14,664 nucleotides of DNA from an uncultured Fimbriimonadales bacterium (GCA_937934465.1 CALGZO010000213.1:1-14664), one strand, 5' to 3'. Positions 1-7,060 are shown, counted from the first letter of the stretch. Numbers and translations: made by a program. The notes: generated by a model not told the origin, from the letters alone.

Positions 1-128
1 CCCACCACTGTAGCGTCGGCGTCCCCGCCGACGAACTACGCTTGGACAAGATTGTCCAAGCCACAGGAGCGTAGCGTCGGCGTCCCCGCCGACGAAAACG
101 CTTGGACAAGACTGTCCAAGCCACTGTA

Positions 129-150
129 GCACGGACATTCCTGTCCGTGC
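129..150. repeat. 9-bp stem hairpin, loop TTCC
   Basis: GCACGGACA (129-137) pairs perfectly with TGTCCGTGC (142-150) around the loop TTCC. It occupies the slot that family A takes in the neighbouring units: GTAG stands before it and a family B copy after it. It therefore looks like a replacement module within the same repeat unit and not an independent insertion. Confidence 0.85.
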
Positions 151-193
151 GCAAACGCTTGGACAAGATTGTCCAAGCCACGAGTGCCTAAGC

Positions 194-215
194 GCGACGG
201 CAGGAATGCCGTCGC
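194..215. repeat. 9-bp stem hairpin, loop GGAA
   Basis: GCGACGGCA (194-202) pairs perfectly with TGCCGTCGC (207-215) around the loop GGAA. Read on the other strand the loop is TTCC, in the context CATTCCTG that is shared with the hairpin at 129-150. The two are therefore likely related elements in opposite orientation. Confidence 0.8.
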
Positions 216-294
216 ACCACTGTAGCGTCGGCGTCCCCGCCGACGAAAACGCTTGGACAAGATTGTCCAAGCCACGAAGTGGAGGAAACACGCC

Positions 295-624
295 ATGATT
301 AACTACGACTATTTGAACGAGATTGCAGGCGGCGATGAGGAGTTCATCGCGGAGATTCTGAGCGACTTTCTGGCGCAGACGCCTGAGCTGCTAACGCAGA
401 TTGAGACGGCGGTGGCAAACGCCGACGCGGGCGCACTGGGCGCGGCGGCGCACTCGCTCAAAGGCAGCGCACGCTCCGTAGGCGCAGATGAATTCGCGAC
501 AATCGCCTACGAGTTGGAACAAGCGGGCAAAAGCGGCGACCTCAACCACGCGCCCGACGCCCTCCAACGCCTGAAGACCTACTGGGACACGCTGGCGGAC
601 TACCTGCAGCAACGCGCGGCTTAG
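295..624 (+). CDS. HPt (histidine phosphotransfer) domain protein
   Basis: A 109-residue protein that is essentially one HPt domain. It would pass a phosphoryl group between response-regulator receiver domains in the cytoplasm. The phosphorylatable histidine is H53, in the motif AHSLKGSARSVGA, which closely matches the HPt signature HxLKGxxxxxGA. The rest reads as a helical bundle with no membrane segment. The ATG at 295 is chosen because GGAGG (281-285) sits 9 nt upstream; an upstream TTG at 253 in the same frame falls inside a repeat and has no ribosome site. CCAC (272-275) can pair with GTGG (279-282), partly covering that ribosome site. Its TAG stop overlaps the TAA stop of the converging response regulator. 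Pairing with that regulator's system is inferred from position only. Confidence 0.88.
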   Translation: MINYDYLNEIAGGDEEFIAEILSDFLAQTPELLTQIETAVANADAGALGAAAHSLKGSARSVGADEFATIAYELEQAGKSGDLNHAPDALQRLKTYWDTLADYLQQRAA

Positions 625-1790
625 CTCCGCAGTCCGTGGGGCAGGTGCTCGGGCAACAGCGTCTCGGCGTCTGGCGGGGCAAGCACCACCGCCGACTCCA
701 TCACATTCTCCAGCTCGCGCACATTCCCCTTCCAGCAGGCGTTCTGCAACAGGCGCATCGCGTCAGGGCTAATCGCGCGCAGGGCGCGTCCGTTCTCTTG
801 GGCGAACTTCTGGAGGAAGTGATTGGCTAATAGGGGGATGTCCTCGCGTCGCTCGCGCAACGGCGGCAGATGGAGATGCACCACCTGCAGGCGGTAATAC
901 AGGTCGCTGCGGAATGCGCCCGATTCGACCGCCTGCTCCAAGTTGCGGTTCGTGGCGGCTACCAGGCGCACATCGATGGGGATGGGCGTGTTGCTGCCGA
1001 GCCGTTCAATCTCGCGCTCTTGCAGCACGCGCAGCAGTTTGACCTGTATCAGGGGCGGGATGTCGCCGATTTCGTCTAAGAACAGCGTGCCGCCGTTCGC
1101 CGCCTCGAACTTGCCGACCCGGTCGGTCTCCGCGCCTGTGTAGGCGCCTTTCACCGCGCCGAACAGCTCCACCTCCAGCAGCGTTTCGGGGATGGCGGCG
1201 CAGGAGACCGCCACGAACGGCTTGTCGGCGCGTTGGCTCCGTTCGTGCAACATGCGGGCAATCAGCTCCTTGCCCGTGCCGCTCTCGCCGGTAATCAGCA
1301 CGGTGGTGCGGGTATCCGCAACACGGTTCACCGTCTCCAGAATCGGCTTAATGGCGGGGCTTTCGCCGATGAAGGCGACCTGCTTGCGCTTGGATGTTTT
1401 CCGTGCGGGGGGCTTCGTCGGCGCTGTCGGCTCGCGCAGCGCGTTGCGCACCACCTTGCGCAGCACCTCCATATCGAGGGGTTTGGTGAGGAAGTCATAC
1501 GCGCCAGCGCGCATCGCCTCCACCGCCGTCGGTATCGTGCCGAACGCCGTCATGAGGATGACCTGCAGGTGGGGGTGCTTCTGGCGCGCGCGCTTGAGCA
1601 GTTCCAAGCCCGTCATGTCGGGCATCACCACATCGGTCAGCATCAAGTCGCACGGCGTCTCATCCAAGACACGCAACGCCTGATGACCGCCCTCCGCCGT
1701 GTGCACTTGGTAGCCTTCCTTTGTGAAGGCGCGCTCCAGCACCCGACGAATGTTCAACTCGTCGTCCACAATCAAGATTGCATGCGCCAT
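621..1790 (-). CDS. NtrC-family response regulator lacking a DNA-binding domain
   Basis: A 389-residue sigma-54 activator-type regulator. The receiver domain (about 1-118) has D9/D10, phosphoacceptor D53, T81 and K103. The AAA+ domain (about 138-370) has Walker A GESGTGKE (168-175), the sigma-54 contact loop as GAYTGA (215-220, usually GAFTGA), Walker B LFLDE (236-240) and likely arginine fingers R294/R300. The family normally continues with a Fis-type helix-turn-helix to about 440-480 residues. Here the protein stops at PEHLPHGLRS straight after the AAA+ lid, and the opposite strand beyond is occupied by the HPt gene. Start ATG at 1790 has AGGAGA upstream. The partner kinase ends 31 nt upstream in the same direction, so they are likely co-transcribed. 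Known relatives without the DNA-binding domain include FlgR of Helicobacter and CtcC of Chlamydia. Confidence 0.92.
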   Translation of the reverse strand: MAHAILIVDDELNIRRVLERAFTKEGYQVHTAEGGHQALRVLDETPCDLMLTDVVMPDMTGLELLKRARQKHPHLQVILMTAFGTIPTAVEAMRAGAYDFLTKPLDMEVLRKVVRNALREPTAPTKPPARKTSKRKQVAFIGESPAIKPILETVNRVADTRTTVLITGESGTGKELIARMLHERSQRADKPFVAVSCAAIPETLLEVELFGAVKGAYTGAETDRVGKFEAANGGTLFLDEIGDIPPLIQVKLLRVLQEREIERLGSNTPIPIDVRLVAATNRNLEQAVESGAFRSDLYYRLQVVHLHLPPLRERREDIPLLANHFLQKFAQENGRALRAISPDAMRLLQNACWKGNVRELENVMESAVVLAPPDAETLLPEHLPHGLRS

Positions 1791-1821
1791 AGCGTCTCCT
1801 CACGAGCCTTTGTCTGGTTCC

Positions 1822-4317
1822 TTACTCTGCAGGTTGAATTTTCGGCAACCACAGCGTAAAGATAGAGCCTCCCTCAGGGGGGCATTCGAGGGTAACCTTG
1901 CCGCCGTGTCCCTCGATTATCTTTTTGACGATGCTCAGCCCCAGTCCAGTTCCGCGCGTGCGCGTGGTGAAGAACGGCGTGAAAATCTTGTCTCGGATTT
2001 CTGGGGGTACGCCGCTGCCGGTATCTTGTACGGAAATTTTTATCCACTCGTCGTGTTCGCATGCGCTTAGGGTGACGACTCCGCCGTCGGGCATGGCGTG
2101 TGCGGCGTTCTGGACGAGGTTGTGCAACGCTTGTTCCAGCCGTCCTATGTCGGCGGGCGCTGTCAGATTGTCGGGCGCGTCCAGAACGGTCTGCACGCGC
2201 ATCGATTGCAAGGTGGGCGACTGCACCAGCAGCACGCGCTGCAGCAGTGGCTTGAGCGGCGTAGGGCGGATTTGCAGTTGGAACGGCTTGGCGAACTCCA
2301 AGAACTCTTCCGCGATTTCGGTCAGGCGTTGCGCCTCCTGCTGGATTACTTCGATGTAGAGGCTCAGCGATTCGGGCAGCGGCTCTTCTTGGCGCATCAG
2401 GTCTACCGCGCCGCGCAGTGCGGTGAGCGGGTTGCGTATCTCGTGCGCGATTGTGGCGGTCATCTGCCCGACGGCGGCGAGCCGCTCCATCTCGCTCAGG
2501 CGCGACTCCAAATTGAGGTACTCGGTGATGTCTTCAAACAGCACCACCGCGCCTTGCGGTTGCCTGCCGCGCGCGAGCAGGGGCGAGACGGTGGCGTTCA
2601 GCACATGCCGCGCGTTGCCGACCTGAGCCTTGAGCTTGTAGAGGTTGCAGGTCGTGGAGTCTCGCAGCACCTGCTTGATGGCTTTTTGCAGCTTATCGCA
2701 ATCGGCGGGGGCAATCGGGCAGGCGTCGGCTGTCAACACTTCGCTGTAGTGTCGCCCGACGCTCTGACGCCCCGAAACGCCCAGTACCTGCTGCGCCGCG
2801 CGGTTCCAAGTGGTGATAATCCCGTTCTCATCGACGGTGAACATCCCCGAGCCGAGACTGCGCAAGATGTTATTGCGGAACGCGGCGAGGCTCTGCAACT
2901 CCCGATACCGTCGCTCCCGATCTTGGTACAGCCGCGCGTTCACGATGGCGATGCCCGCCTGATTCACAAACGCGCTCAGCAGCTCCACCTGCGCATCAGT
3001 GAACGGGGCGTTCTGATTATCCGCCAACACCACGCCGATGCAGTCTTGGTGAACCACGATGGGTAATACGCAGTAGCGTCTTGCACCGAGCGTGCGCCCG
3101 AACCCGCGCATCGGCTGCGTCTCCTGCAGAGCGTCTTGCACCACCAGCGGGCGTTGCTTTTGGGCGACCATGCCCATCACGCCCTGACCCTTGCGGAAGC
3201 CGCGCGAGGGAAACATCTCAGGGCGATAGCCATGAATGAGACGCGGAAGGTACACACGCGACGACTCGCCCGACAGAAATATCGCGCAACGCGCAAAGCC
3301 GACGGTATCGCGAATACTCGTCCCGACCTTCTCAAGCAATTTGTCGATGTCTAGCTCTGCCGTTATCGTCTCGGTGAGTTCCACGAGGGTCGAGACCCGA
3401 TGCAGGTTCTGGTTGAGTTCTTGATAGAGTCTGGCGTTTTCTAAGGCGGAGGCAATCTGGTTCGCGAACACGGCGAACAGGCGCAGGTCTTCCTGTGTGA
3501 AGGGCGGCGCGGGGCGCAGGCGTCGGATGGACAGCACGCCAATCACGGCGTTGTCCCGATTGCGCAGGGGCACGCTAATCGAGCTGCTGATGTGGGCGCG
3601 TGGGGTCAGGTGGCGCAGGTTGGGTTCCTGCTCCAAGTCGTTGAGTAGCAGCGGCTCGCCCGTCTGCGCGACATAGCCCGCCACCCCCTCGCCGAGTCGC
3701 ACGCATGCCTGCTCGATGAGTTTATCGGGCAGTCCGTAGTTGGCGGCGATGGCAAGTGTTTGGGTGGCTTCGTCCAGCAGCATCAGTGTGCAGGCTTGGG
3801 CGTCCATCGCTTGGGCGGCGCGGTGTGTGGCTAACTGCAGGAACGGCTCCAGCCCGCCCTGCTCGCTCGCGACGGCGGTCTCATACAGCGTGCCCAACGC
3901 GGTGAGGCGTTGGCGCGAGAGCCGTTTCAGCGCGTCGATTTCGCGGTGGAAACGCTCATGTTGCCCCAGCAGCGCGGCTAACTGCGCGGCGATGCGCCAT
4001 TCGGGGCGATGTTGCTGATCGGGGCGCGTGCGCAGCACATAGTAGAGTTCAGGCACTGGCAGGGGCGTAATCTGCCATGCCCAGTCTCCCGCCAGTACCC
4101 ACTGTGTTGAGGCGACTTCGAATGGCAGTGTGTCGGGCAGGCGCGGACTCGGCTCGTGGGGCGCGTGCGCAATCACATAGGGCGGTCTGCGCGCCGCTTT
4201 CAGCGCCAGCGCGTTCCACACCCCGTCCAACTGCGCCACCGTGCGTATCAGGTTCGTCAGGGCTTCCGTGCCCACCCCCGTCGCCGCGCCCTCCAGCGCG
4301 GACACAACCCATTCCAT
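1822..4317 (-). CDS. Soluble GAF-GAF-PAS sensor histidine kinase
   Basis: An 831-residue kinase with no membrane segment, so it should sense a cytoplasmic signal. Reading along it: an N-terminal region of unclear fold (1-145), GAF (about 150-295), GAF (about 315-465), PAS (about 475-598), a dimerisation/phosphoacceptor domain with H625 in AHEIRNPLTAL, and a catalytic ATPase domain with N-box N733/N737, DTGSG (765-769), FTPFFTT (779-785) and GTGLGL (789-794). All key catalytic motifs are intact. The HEIRNPL form of the H-box and the NtrC-like gene directly downstream (31-nt gap) indicate an NtrB/AtoS-like kinase for that regulator. The PAS domain carries three cysteines (C533, C540, C557) that might bind a metal, which is only a guess. 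The ligand of the GAF domains cannot be told from sequence. The ribosome site before the ATG at 4317 is weak. Confidence 0.93.
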   Translation of the reverse strand: MEWVVSALEGAATGVGTEALTNLIRTVAQLDGVWNALALKAARRPPYVIAHAPHEPSPRLPDTLPFEVASTQWVLAGDWAWQITPLPVPELYYVLRTRPDQQHRPEWRIAAQLAALLGQHERFHREIDALKRLSRQRLTALGTLYETAVASEQGGLEPFLQLATHRAAQAMDAQACTLMLLDEATQTLAIAANYGLPDKLIEQACVRLGEGVAGYVAQTGEPLLLNDLEQEPNLRHLTPRAHISSSISVPLRNRDNAVIGVLSIRRLRPAPPFTQEDLRLFAVFANQIASALENARLYQELNQNLHRVSTLVELTETITAELDIDKLLEKVGTSIRDTVGFARCAIFLSGESSRVYLPRLIHGYRPEMFPSRGFRKGQGVMGMVAQKQRPLVVQDALQETQPMRGFGRTLGARRYCVLPIVVHQDCIGVVLADNQNAPFTDAQVELLSAFVNQAGIAIVNARLYQDRERRYRELQSLAAFRNNILRSLGSGMFTVDENGIITTWNRAAQQVLGVSGRQSVGRHYSEVLTADACPIAPADCDKLQKAIKQVLRDSTTCNLYKLKAQVGNARHVLNATVSPLLARGRQPQGAVVLFEDITEYLNLESRLSEMERLAAVGQMTATIAHEIRNPLTALRGAVDLMRQEEPLPESLSLYIEVIQQEAQRLTEIAEEFLEFAKPFQLQIRPTPLKPLLQRVLLVQSPTLQSMRVQTVLDAPDNLTAPADIGRLEQALHNLVQNAAHAMPDGGVVTLSACEHDEWIKISVQDTGSGVPPEIRDKIFTPFFTTRTRGTGLGLSIVKKIIEGHGGKVTLECPPEGGSIFTLWLPKIQPAE

Positions 4318-4364
4318 ACAAATCTATTCTTCCACGCCGCGCGCCCGATTCCTGCCGAGTTGGG

Positions 4365-4370
4365 TATACT
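4365..4370 (+). promoter_or_regulatory. Putative -10 box of the DoxX gene
   Basis: TATACT ends 6 nt before the ATG at 4377, so a transcript starting at the usual distance would begin at or very near the start codon. No Shine-Dalgarno sequence lies between. I see no convincing -35 box. This supports a leaderless or near-leaderless mRNA, but the assignment rests on a single hexamer. Confidence 0.4.
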
Positions 4371-4376
4371 CTACCT

Positions 4377-4763
4377 ATGAACTGGAGCCGATACCTCAGC
4401 GTGGTAGGGCGAGTACTCCTGTGCCTGATTTTTCTCACCTCTGGCGTGAACAAAATCCTCACCTTCGAAGCGACCGCAGCGCGCATGACGGATGCAGGCA
4501 TGCCGCTCGCCCCGCTCTTTTTGGTGGGCGCAATCGGATTGGAGCTCATCGGCTCAGTGCTGGTCATAACAGGTTTCCACATTCCGCTTGGCGCACTGAT
4601 GCTGTTGGTGTTCCTTGTACCCGCAACTTTCATCTTCCATGCTTTCTGGAAGTTTGAAGAATCCCAGCAAACGGCGGAACGGATACAGTTTATGAAGAAC
4701 CTCGCCATCGCAGGCGCACTGTTGGGGTTGGTTGCGCAACGACGGAGACAAATCGGTTCGTAG
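4377..4763 (+). CDS. DoxX-family integral membrane protein
   Basis: A 128-residue protein with about four hydrophobic helices (roughly residues 8-24, 43-63, 68-90 and 106-121). It has family-like features: GRVLLCLIFLTSGVNKI near the start, GxELIGSVLVITG in helix 2, and FWKFEE followed by QFMKNLAIAGALLGL near the end. DoxX/DoxD-like proteins are named after the subunit of an archaeal thiosulfate:quinone oxidoreductase. Most small bacterial members have no defined role, although some are linked to redox stress. The frame is open far upstream to 4077, but that part overlaps the divergent kinase and lacks membrane character. The ATG at 4377 fits both the family N-terminus and the -10 box just before it. 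It stands alone, divergent from the kinase with about 59 nt between them. Confidence 0.85.
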   Translation: MNWSRYLSVVGRVLLCLIFLTSGVNKILTFEATAARMTDAGMPLAPLFLVGAIGLELIGSVLVITGFHIPLGALMLLVFLVPATFIFHAFWKFEESQQTAERIQFMKNLAIAGALLGLVAQRRRQIGS

Positions 4764-4790
4764 CGCCGCCGCAACCAAGTCTTTCTACTA

Positions 4791-4817
4791 TAGAGTTTCG
4801 TCGCTCTCACCCGATAA
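4791..4817 (+). promoter_or_regulatory. Sigma-28 (FliA-type) promoter of the chemoreceptor gene
   Basis: TAGAGTTT (4791-4798), 11 nt, then CCCGATAA (4810-4817). The enterobacterial FliA consensus is TAAAGTTT-N11-GCCGATAA, so each half matches 7 of 8 with exactly the canonical spacing. It lies 72 nt upstream of a methyl-accepting chemotaxis protein, a classic sigma-28 target. Transcription would start near 4824, giving a leader of about 65 nt that includes a strong ribosome site. Confidence 0.75.
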
Positions 4818-4875
4818 TCCCGAAAGAGCATAGTGGCGTCGTCCCTGCACGGGTCCGCCCCTCGCTTGAACCTTT

Positions 4876-4884
4876 AGGAGGTGA
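4876..4884 (+). promoter_or_regulatory. Strong ribosome binding site (AGGAGGTGA)
   Basis: AGGAGGTGA is an extended perfect match to the 16S rRNA anti-Shine-Dalgarno sequence. Its AGGAGG core ends 7 nt before the ATG at 4889. It fixes the start of the chemoreceptor and is the strongest such site seen in the window. Confidence 0.85.
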
Positions 4885-4888
4885 GACT

Positions 4889-7003
4889 ATGAGACAGTGG
4901 TTTATGAATCTACGCCTGAGCGCGAAGCTCGCTTTACTGATTGGTATAGGGGTTGTCGGTTTTCTGGTGTTCGGCTTGAAGAGTGCAAGTGTTGTGAACC
5001 GCGTGAAGGTCGGCGGTTCCATCTACAACGAGATAATAGCAGAAGAGTATGCCTTAGCGGAAAGCACGCTGCCGAGCGCGAGTTTGGCGACTTTGGACTG
5101 GTACATGCGTCGCGTTGCGTTGCGCGTGGATGCAGGCGAATACGACACGGCGCAGCAGCTGTTCCAGCGGTATCGCGAGGCGCGTGAACGGTTCAATCAG
5201 GCATCCTCCTCGATCAAACAGAAATCGCCTAAAGCATACGCGCTGCTGCCTTTGGAAAGCGAGCCTGCTAAGCAATACCTCCACCTGCTGGATACCCAGT
5301 TTACCCCTGCGATGGAGCGGCGCGATTGGCAGGCAGTCTTGCGTGTCCAAAGCGAGTTGGCGACGCCGCTGCGTCAGTATGAGCAGCTGATGGACGAATC
5401 TGAGCAGAGACTGCACGAGTTGGTACAGCAGAACGAGGCAGACGCGATGGCTCAGGTGAACAACAGCAAGTGGCAGTTAGCAGCAGTCGCGTTGCTGGCG
5501 CTGCTAACGATGGTCGCTATCGGCTGCGCCTGCACGCGGCAGATATTGGCGTCTGCACGAGCGGTACAACAGGTCGCCCAACAGATGGCTCAGGGCGACC
5601 TGACTGCCCGCGCCTCGCTCAACACGCGCGATGAACTCGGACTGATGGCGCAGGACTTGAACCGCGCCATCGAGTCGCTTGCTGCGACGATGCGCCACGC
5701 CGTGCGAACGGCTGAGAGTGTGGTGCAGTCCGCACATCAGACGGCGCAGGACCTGAACCAAGTCGCTCACGGAGCGCAACAGATGAGCCTTGCGATGAAC
5801 CAGAGCGCGCGGGGTACCGAGCAGATGACTCATGAGATTCAGCGCAGCGCCGACAATCTCAGCGCCATCCGCGCGGTTGCCGATGAAGCCACGCGCGGCG
5901 CGGCTCAGACCGCGCGCGCCGCGCAAGACGGCGTCGTCCAGATTCAGGAAGTCGCGCGAGTGGTGCAGGAAGTCGCGCGCGGCGCAGAGCAGACCGCCCA
6001 AGCCGCCCAGAACGGCGCCGACCGCCTCAACCGCATCACCGAACGCCTCCGCGCGGGGATGCAACAGATTACCGACGCCCAGCAGTCGGTCACGCAAGTG
6101 AGCCACGCCGCCGACCAAGGACGCGCCGCCCTACAACAGGCGCAAACGATGATCCTCAGCGTCGAGCAGCAGGCGCGTCAATCTGCCCAAGAAATCCACA
6201 ACCTCGCCCAGATGTCCAACGCCGTCGCAGGCATCCTGCAGACCATCGAAGAAATCGCTCGTCAAACCAACCTGCTTGCGCTCAACGCTGCAATTGAAGC
6301 CGCACGCGCGGGCGAGATGGGACGCGGATTCGCCGTCGTCGCTGATGAGGTGCGCCGTCTCGCTGAACGCAGCGCCGAAGCGGTGCGCGATATCCAGCGC
6401 ATCATCCAGCAGACCATCGAGAACACTGAACGCGCTGTCCAAGCGATGGAGCAGAACCTCGTCCAAGTGCAACAAGGCGTCGCCGTATCCGCCCAAGCCA
6501 CCCAAGAAATCGACGCCATCCTGCAAGCCGTCAACACGATTGCCCAACGCATGGACGAGTCGGTAAGCACGATGCTGACCGTGCAGTCGGAAGCCGAGAC
6601 CGCCACACGCGATATCGAACAGATTGCCGCAATCGCCGAGCAGTCCAGCGCAGGCGCACAGCAGATGCTCGCGGGCACAGAGACCGCATCCACCGCGCTG
6701 AACGAAATCGCCGCAATCGCCGAGCAGTCCAGCGCAGGCGCACAGCAGATGTTCGCAAGCCTCGAGCATGCCACAGCCTCTATGGGGCAGATGGCGGCGC
6801 TCTCCGAAGAGGTCGCCGCTGGCGCCGAAGAGGTGAACGCCACCGTCCAAGACCAAGCCAACGCCGTTGCCGCTATCAACGAACGGATGCAACTCGCTAC
6901 TGTCAGTGCGCAACAACTTATCGAAGCTATTCGGCGGTTCAAAATCGACGACGAACAACCGTCGTCAGCGGAGGATGTGATTGTGCTGTACCCTGCCGCG
7001 TAG
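4889..7003 (+). CDS. Methyl-accepting chemotaxis protein (transmembrane chemoreceptor)
   Basis: A 704-residue chemoreceptor. It has a membrane helix at about 13-31, a helix-rich extracytoplasmic sensor region (about 36-193) of no family I recognise, a second membrane helix (about 195-215), a HAMP domain (about 216-270), then a long alanine/glutamine-rich coiled coil. The hairpin tip that binds CheA/CheW lies at about 455-500 and contains QTNLLALNAAIEAARAGE and GRGFAVVADEVRRLAERS, matching the highly conserved tip. Heptads with EQ/QQ pairs flank it as possible methylation sites. The returning helix holds a 28-residue repeat (AAIAEQSSAGAQQM twice, a diverged third copy after). The C-terminus (VIVLYPAA) lacks the NWETF-type CheR tether. 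It is a single gene with its own sigma-28 promoter. No other che gene lies in the window, so the kinase complex must be encoded elsewhere. Confidence 0.95.
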   Translation: MRQWFMNLRLSAKLALLIGIGVVGFLVFGLKSASVVNRVKVGGSIYNEIIAEEYALAESTLPSASLATLDWYMRRVALRVDAGEYDTAQQLFQRYREARERFNQASSSIKQKSPKAYALLPLESEPAKQYLHLLDTQFTPAMERRDWQAVLRVQSELATPLRQYEQLMDESEQRLHELVQQNEADAMAQVNNSKWQLAAVALLALLTMVAIGCACTRQILASARAVQQVAQQMAQGDLTARASLNTRDELGLMAQDLNRAIESLAATMRHAVRTAESVVQSAHQTAQDLNQVAHGAQQMSLAMNQSARGTEQMTHEIQRSADNLSAIRAVADEATRGAAQTARAAQDGVVQIQEVARVVQEVARGAEQTAQAAQNGADRLNRITERLRAGMQQITDAQQSVTQVSHAADQGRAALQQAQTMILSVEQQARQSAQEIHNLAQMSNAVAGILQTIEEIARQTNLLALNAAIEAARAGEMGRGFAVVADEVRRLAERSAEAVRDIQRIIQQTIENTERAVQAMEQNLVQVQQGVAVSAQATQEIDAILQAVNTIAQRMDESVSTMLTVQSEAETATRDIEQIAAIAEQSSAGAQQMLAGTETASTALNEIAAIAEQSSAGAQQMFASLEHATASMGQMAALSEEVAAGAEEVNATVQDQANAVAAINERMQLATVSAQQLIEAIRRFKIDDEQPSSAEDVIVLYPAA
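6626..6751 (+). repeat. 42-nt exact direct repeat within the chemoreceptor gene
   Basis: The sequence at 6626-6667 recurs identically at 6710-6751, an offset of 84 nt or 28 codons, which is four heptads. It encodes AAIAEQSSAGAQQM twice. A third, diverged copy of the 28-residue unit follows (MAALSEEVAAGAEEV). The in-frame, heptad-preserving period fits growth or shrinkage of the signalling coiled coil by internal duplication. Confidence 0.9.
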
Positions 7004-7024
7004 CTGCCCGACCGATGCTGTCCC

Positions 7025-7060
7025 GTCTGTGGGCAATCCGCGCTGGGATTGCCCACAGAC
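7025..7060. repeat. 14-bp perfect inverted repeat between chemoreceptor and thiolase
   Basis: GTCTGTGGGCAATC (7025-7038) and GATTGCCCACAGAC (7047-7060) form a perfect 14-bp stem around an 8-nt loop, starting 22 nt after the chemoreceptor stop codon. No T-run follows on either strand, so it is not a standard intrinsic terminator. It may protect the mRNA 3' end, act as a non-canonical terminator, or be another member of the palindromic intergenic elements of this genome. Confidence 0.85.

Larger units (their letters stand above)
5..275. repeat. Array of short intergenic hairpin repeats
   Basis: The stretch before the first gene is nearly all palindromes. Family A (TAGCGTCGGCGTCCCCGCCG plus ACGA) lies at 11-34, 72-95 and 223-246; each copy folds as an 8-bp stem (CGTCGGCG/CGCCGACG) with a TCCC loop. 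Family B (CTTGGACAAGATTGTCCAAG) lies at 41-60, 101-120 (one T-to-C change), 158-177 and 252-271; each has an 8-bp stem with a 4-nt loop. Two singleton hairpins lie at 129-150 and 194-215. A and B alternate as a unit of about 54 bp that starts GTAG and ends CCAC, and the junction CCACTGTAG recurs at 5, 121 and 217. The array probably continues beyond the left edge. No gene is seen here. There are no spacers of CRISPR kind and no transposase. Function is unknown: it could be a REP-like or MITE-like element, or transcribed RNA structure. Confidence 0.9.

Noticed and set aside
5..275. CRISPR-like regular repeats
   Set aside because: The spacing units are themselves palindromic repeats; there are no unique spacers of constant length and no cas gene nearby.
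36..296. Open frame on the minus strand across the repeat array
   Set aside because: The frame is made of translated repeats, overlaps the HPt start, has no ribosome site and no protein-like composition.
1233..1859. Long + strand frame opposite the response regulator
   Set aside because: It is an antisense shadow of a clearly coding gene with all motifs intact on the other strand.
2098..3066. 322-codon + strand frame opposite the kinase
   Set aside because: It lies entirely within the kinase catalytic and PAS region, is rich in His/Arg/Gln as antisense GC-rich shadows are, and has no family motif.
4077..4376. Upstream extension of the DoxX gene by 100 codons
   Set aside because: It overlaps the divergent kinase, lacks hydrophobic character, and the family N-terminus begins at 4377.
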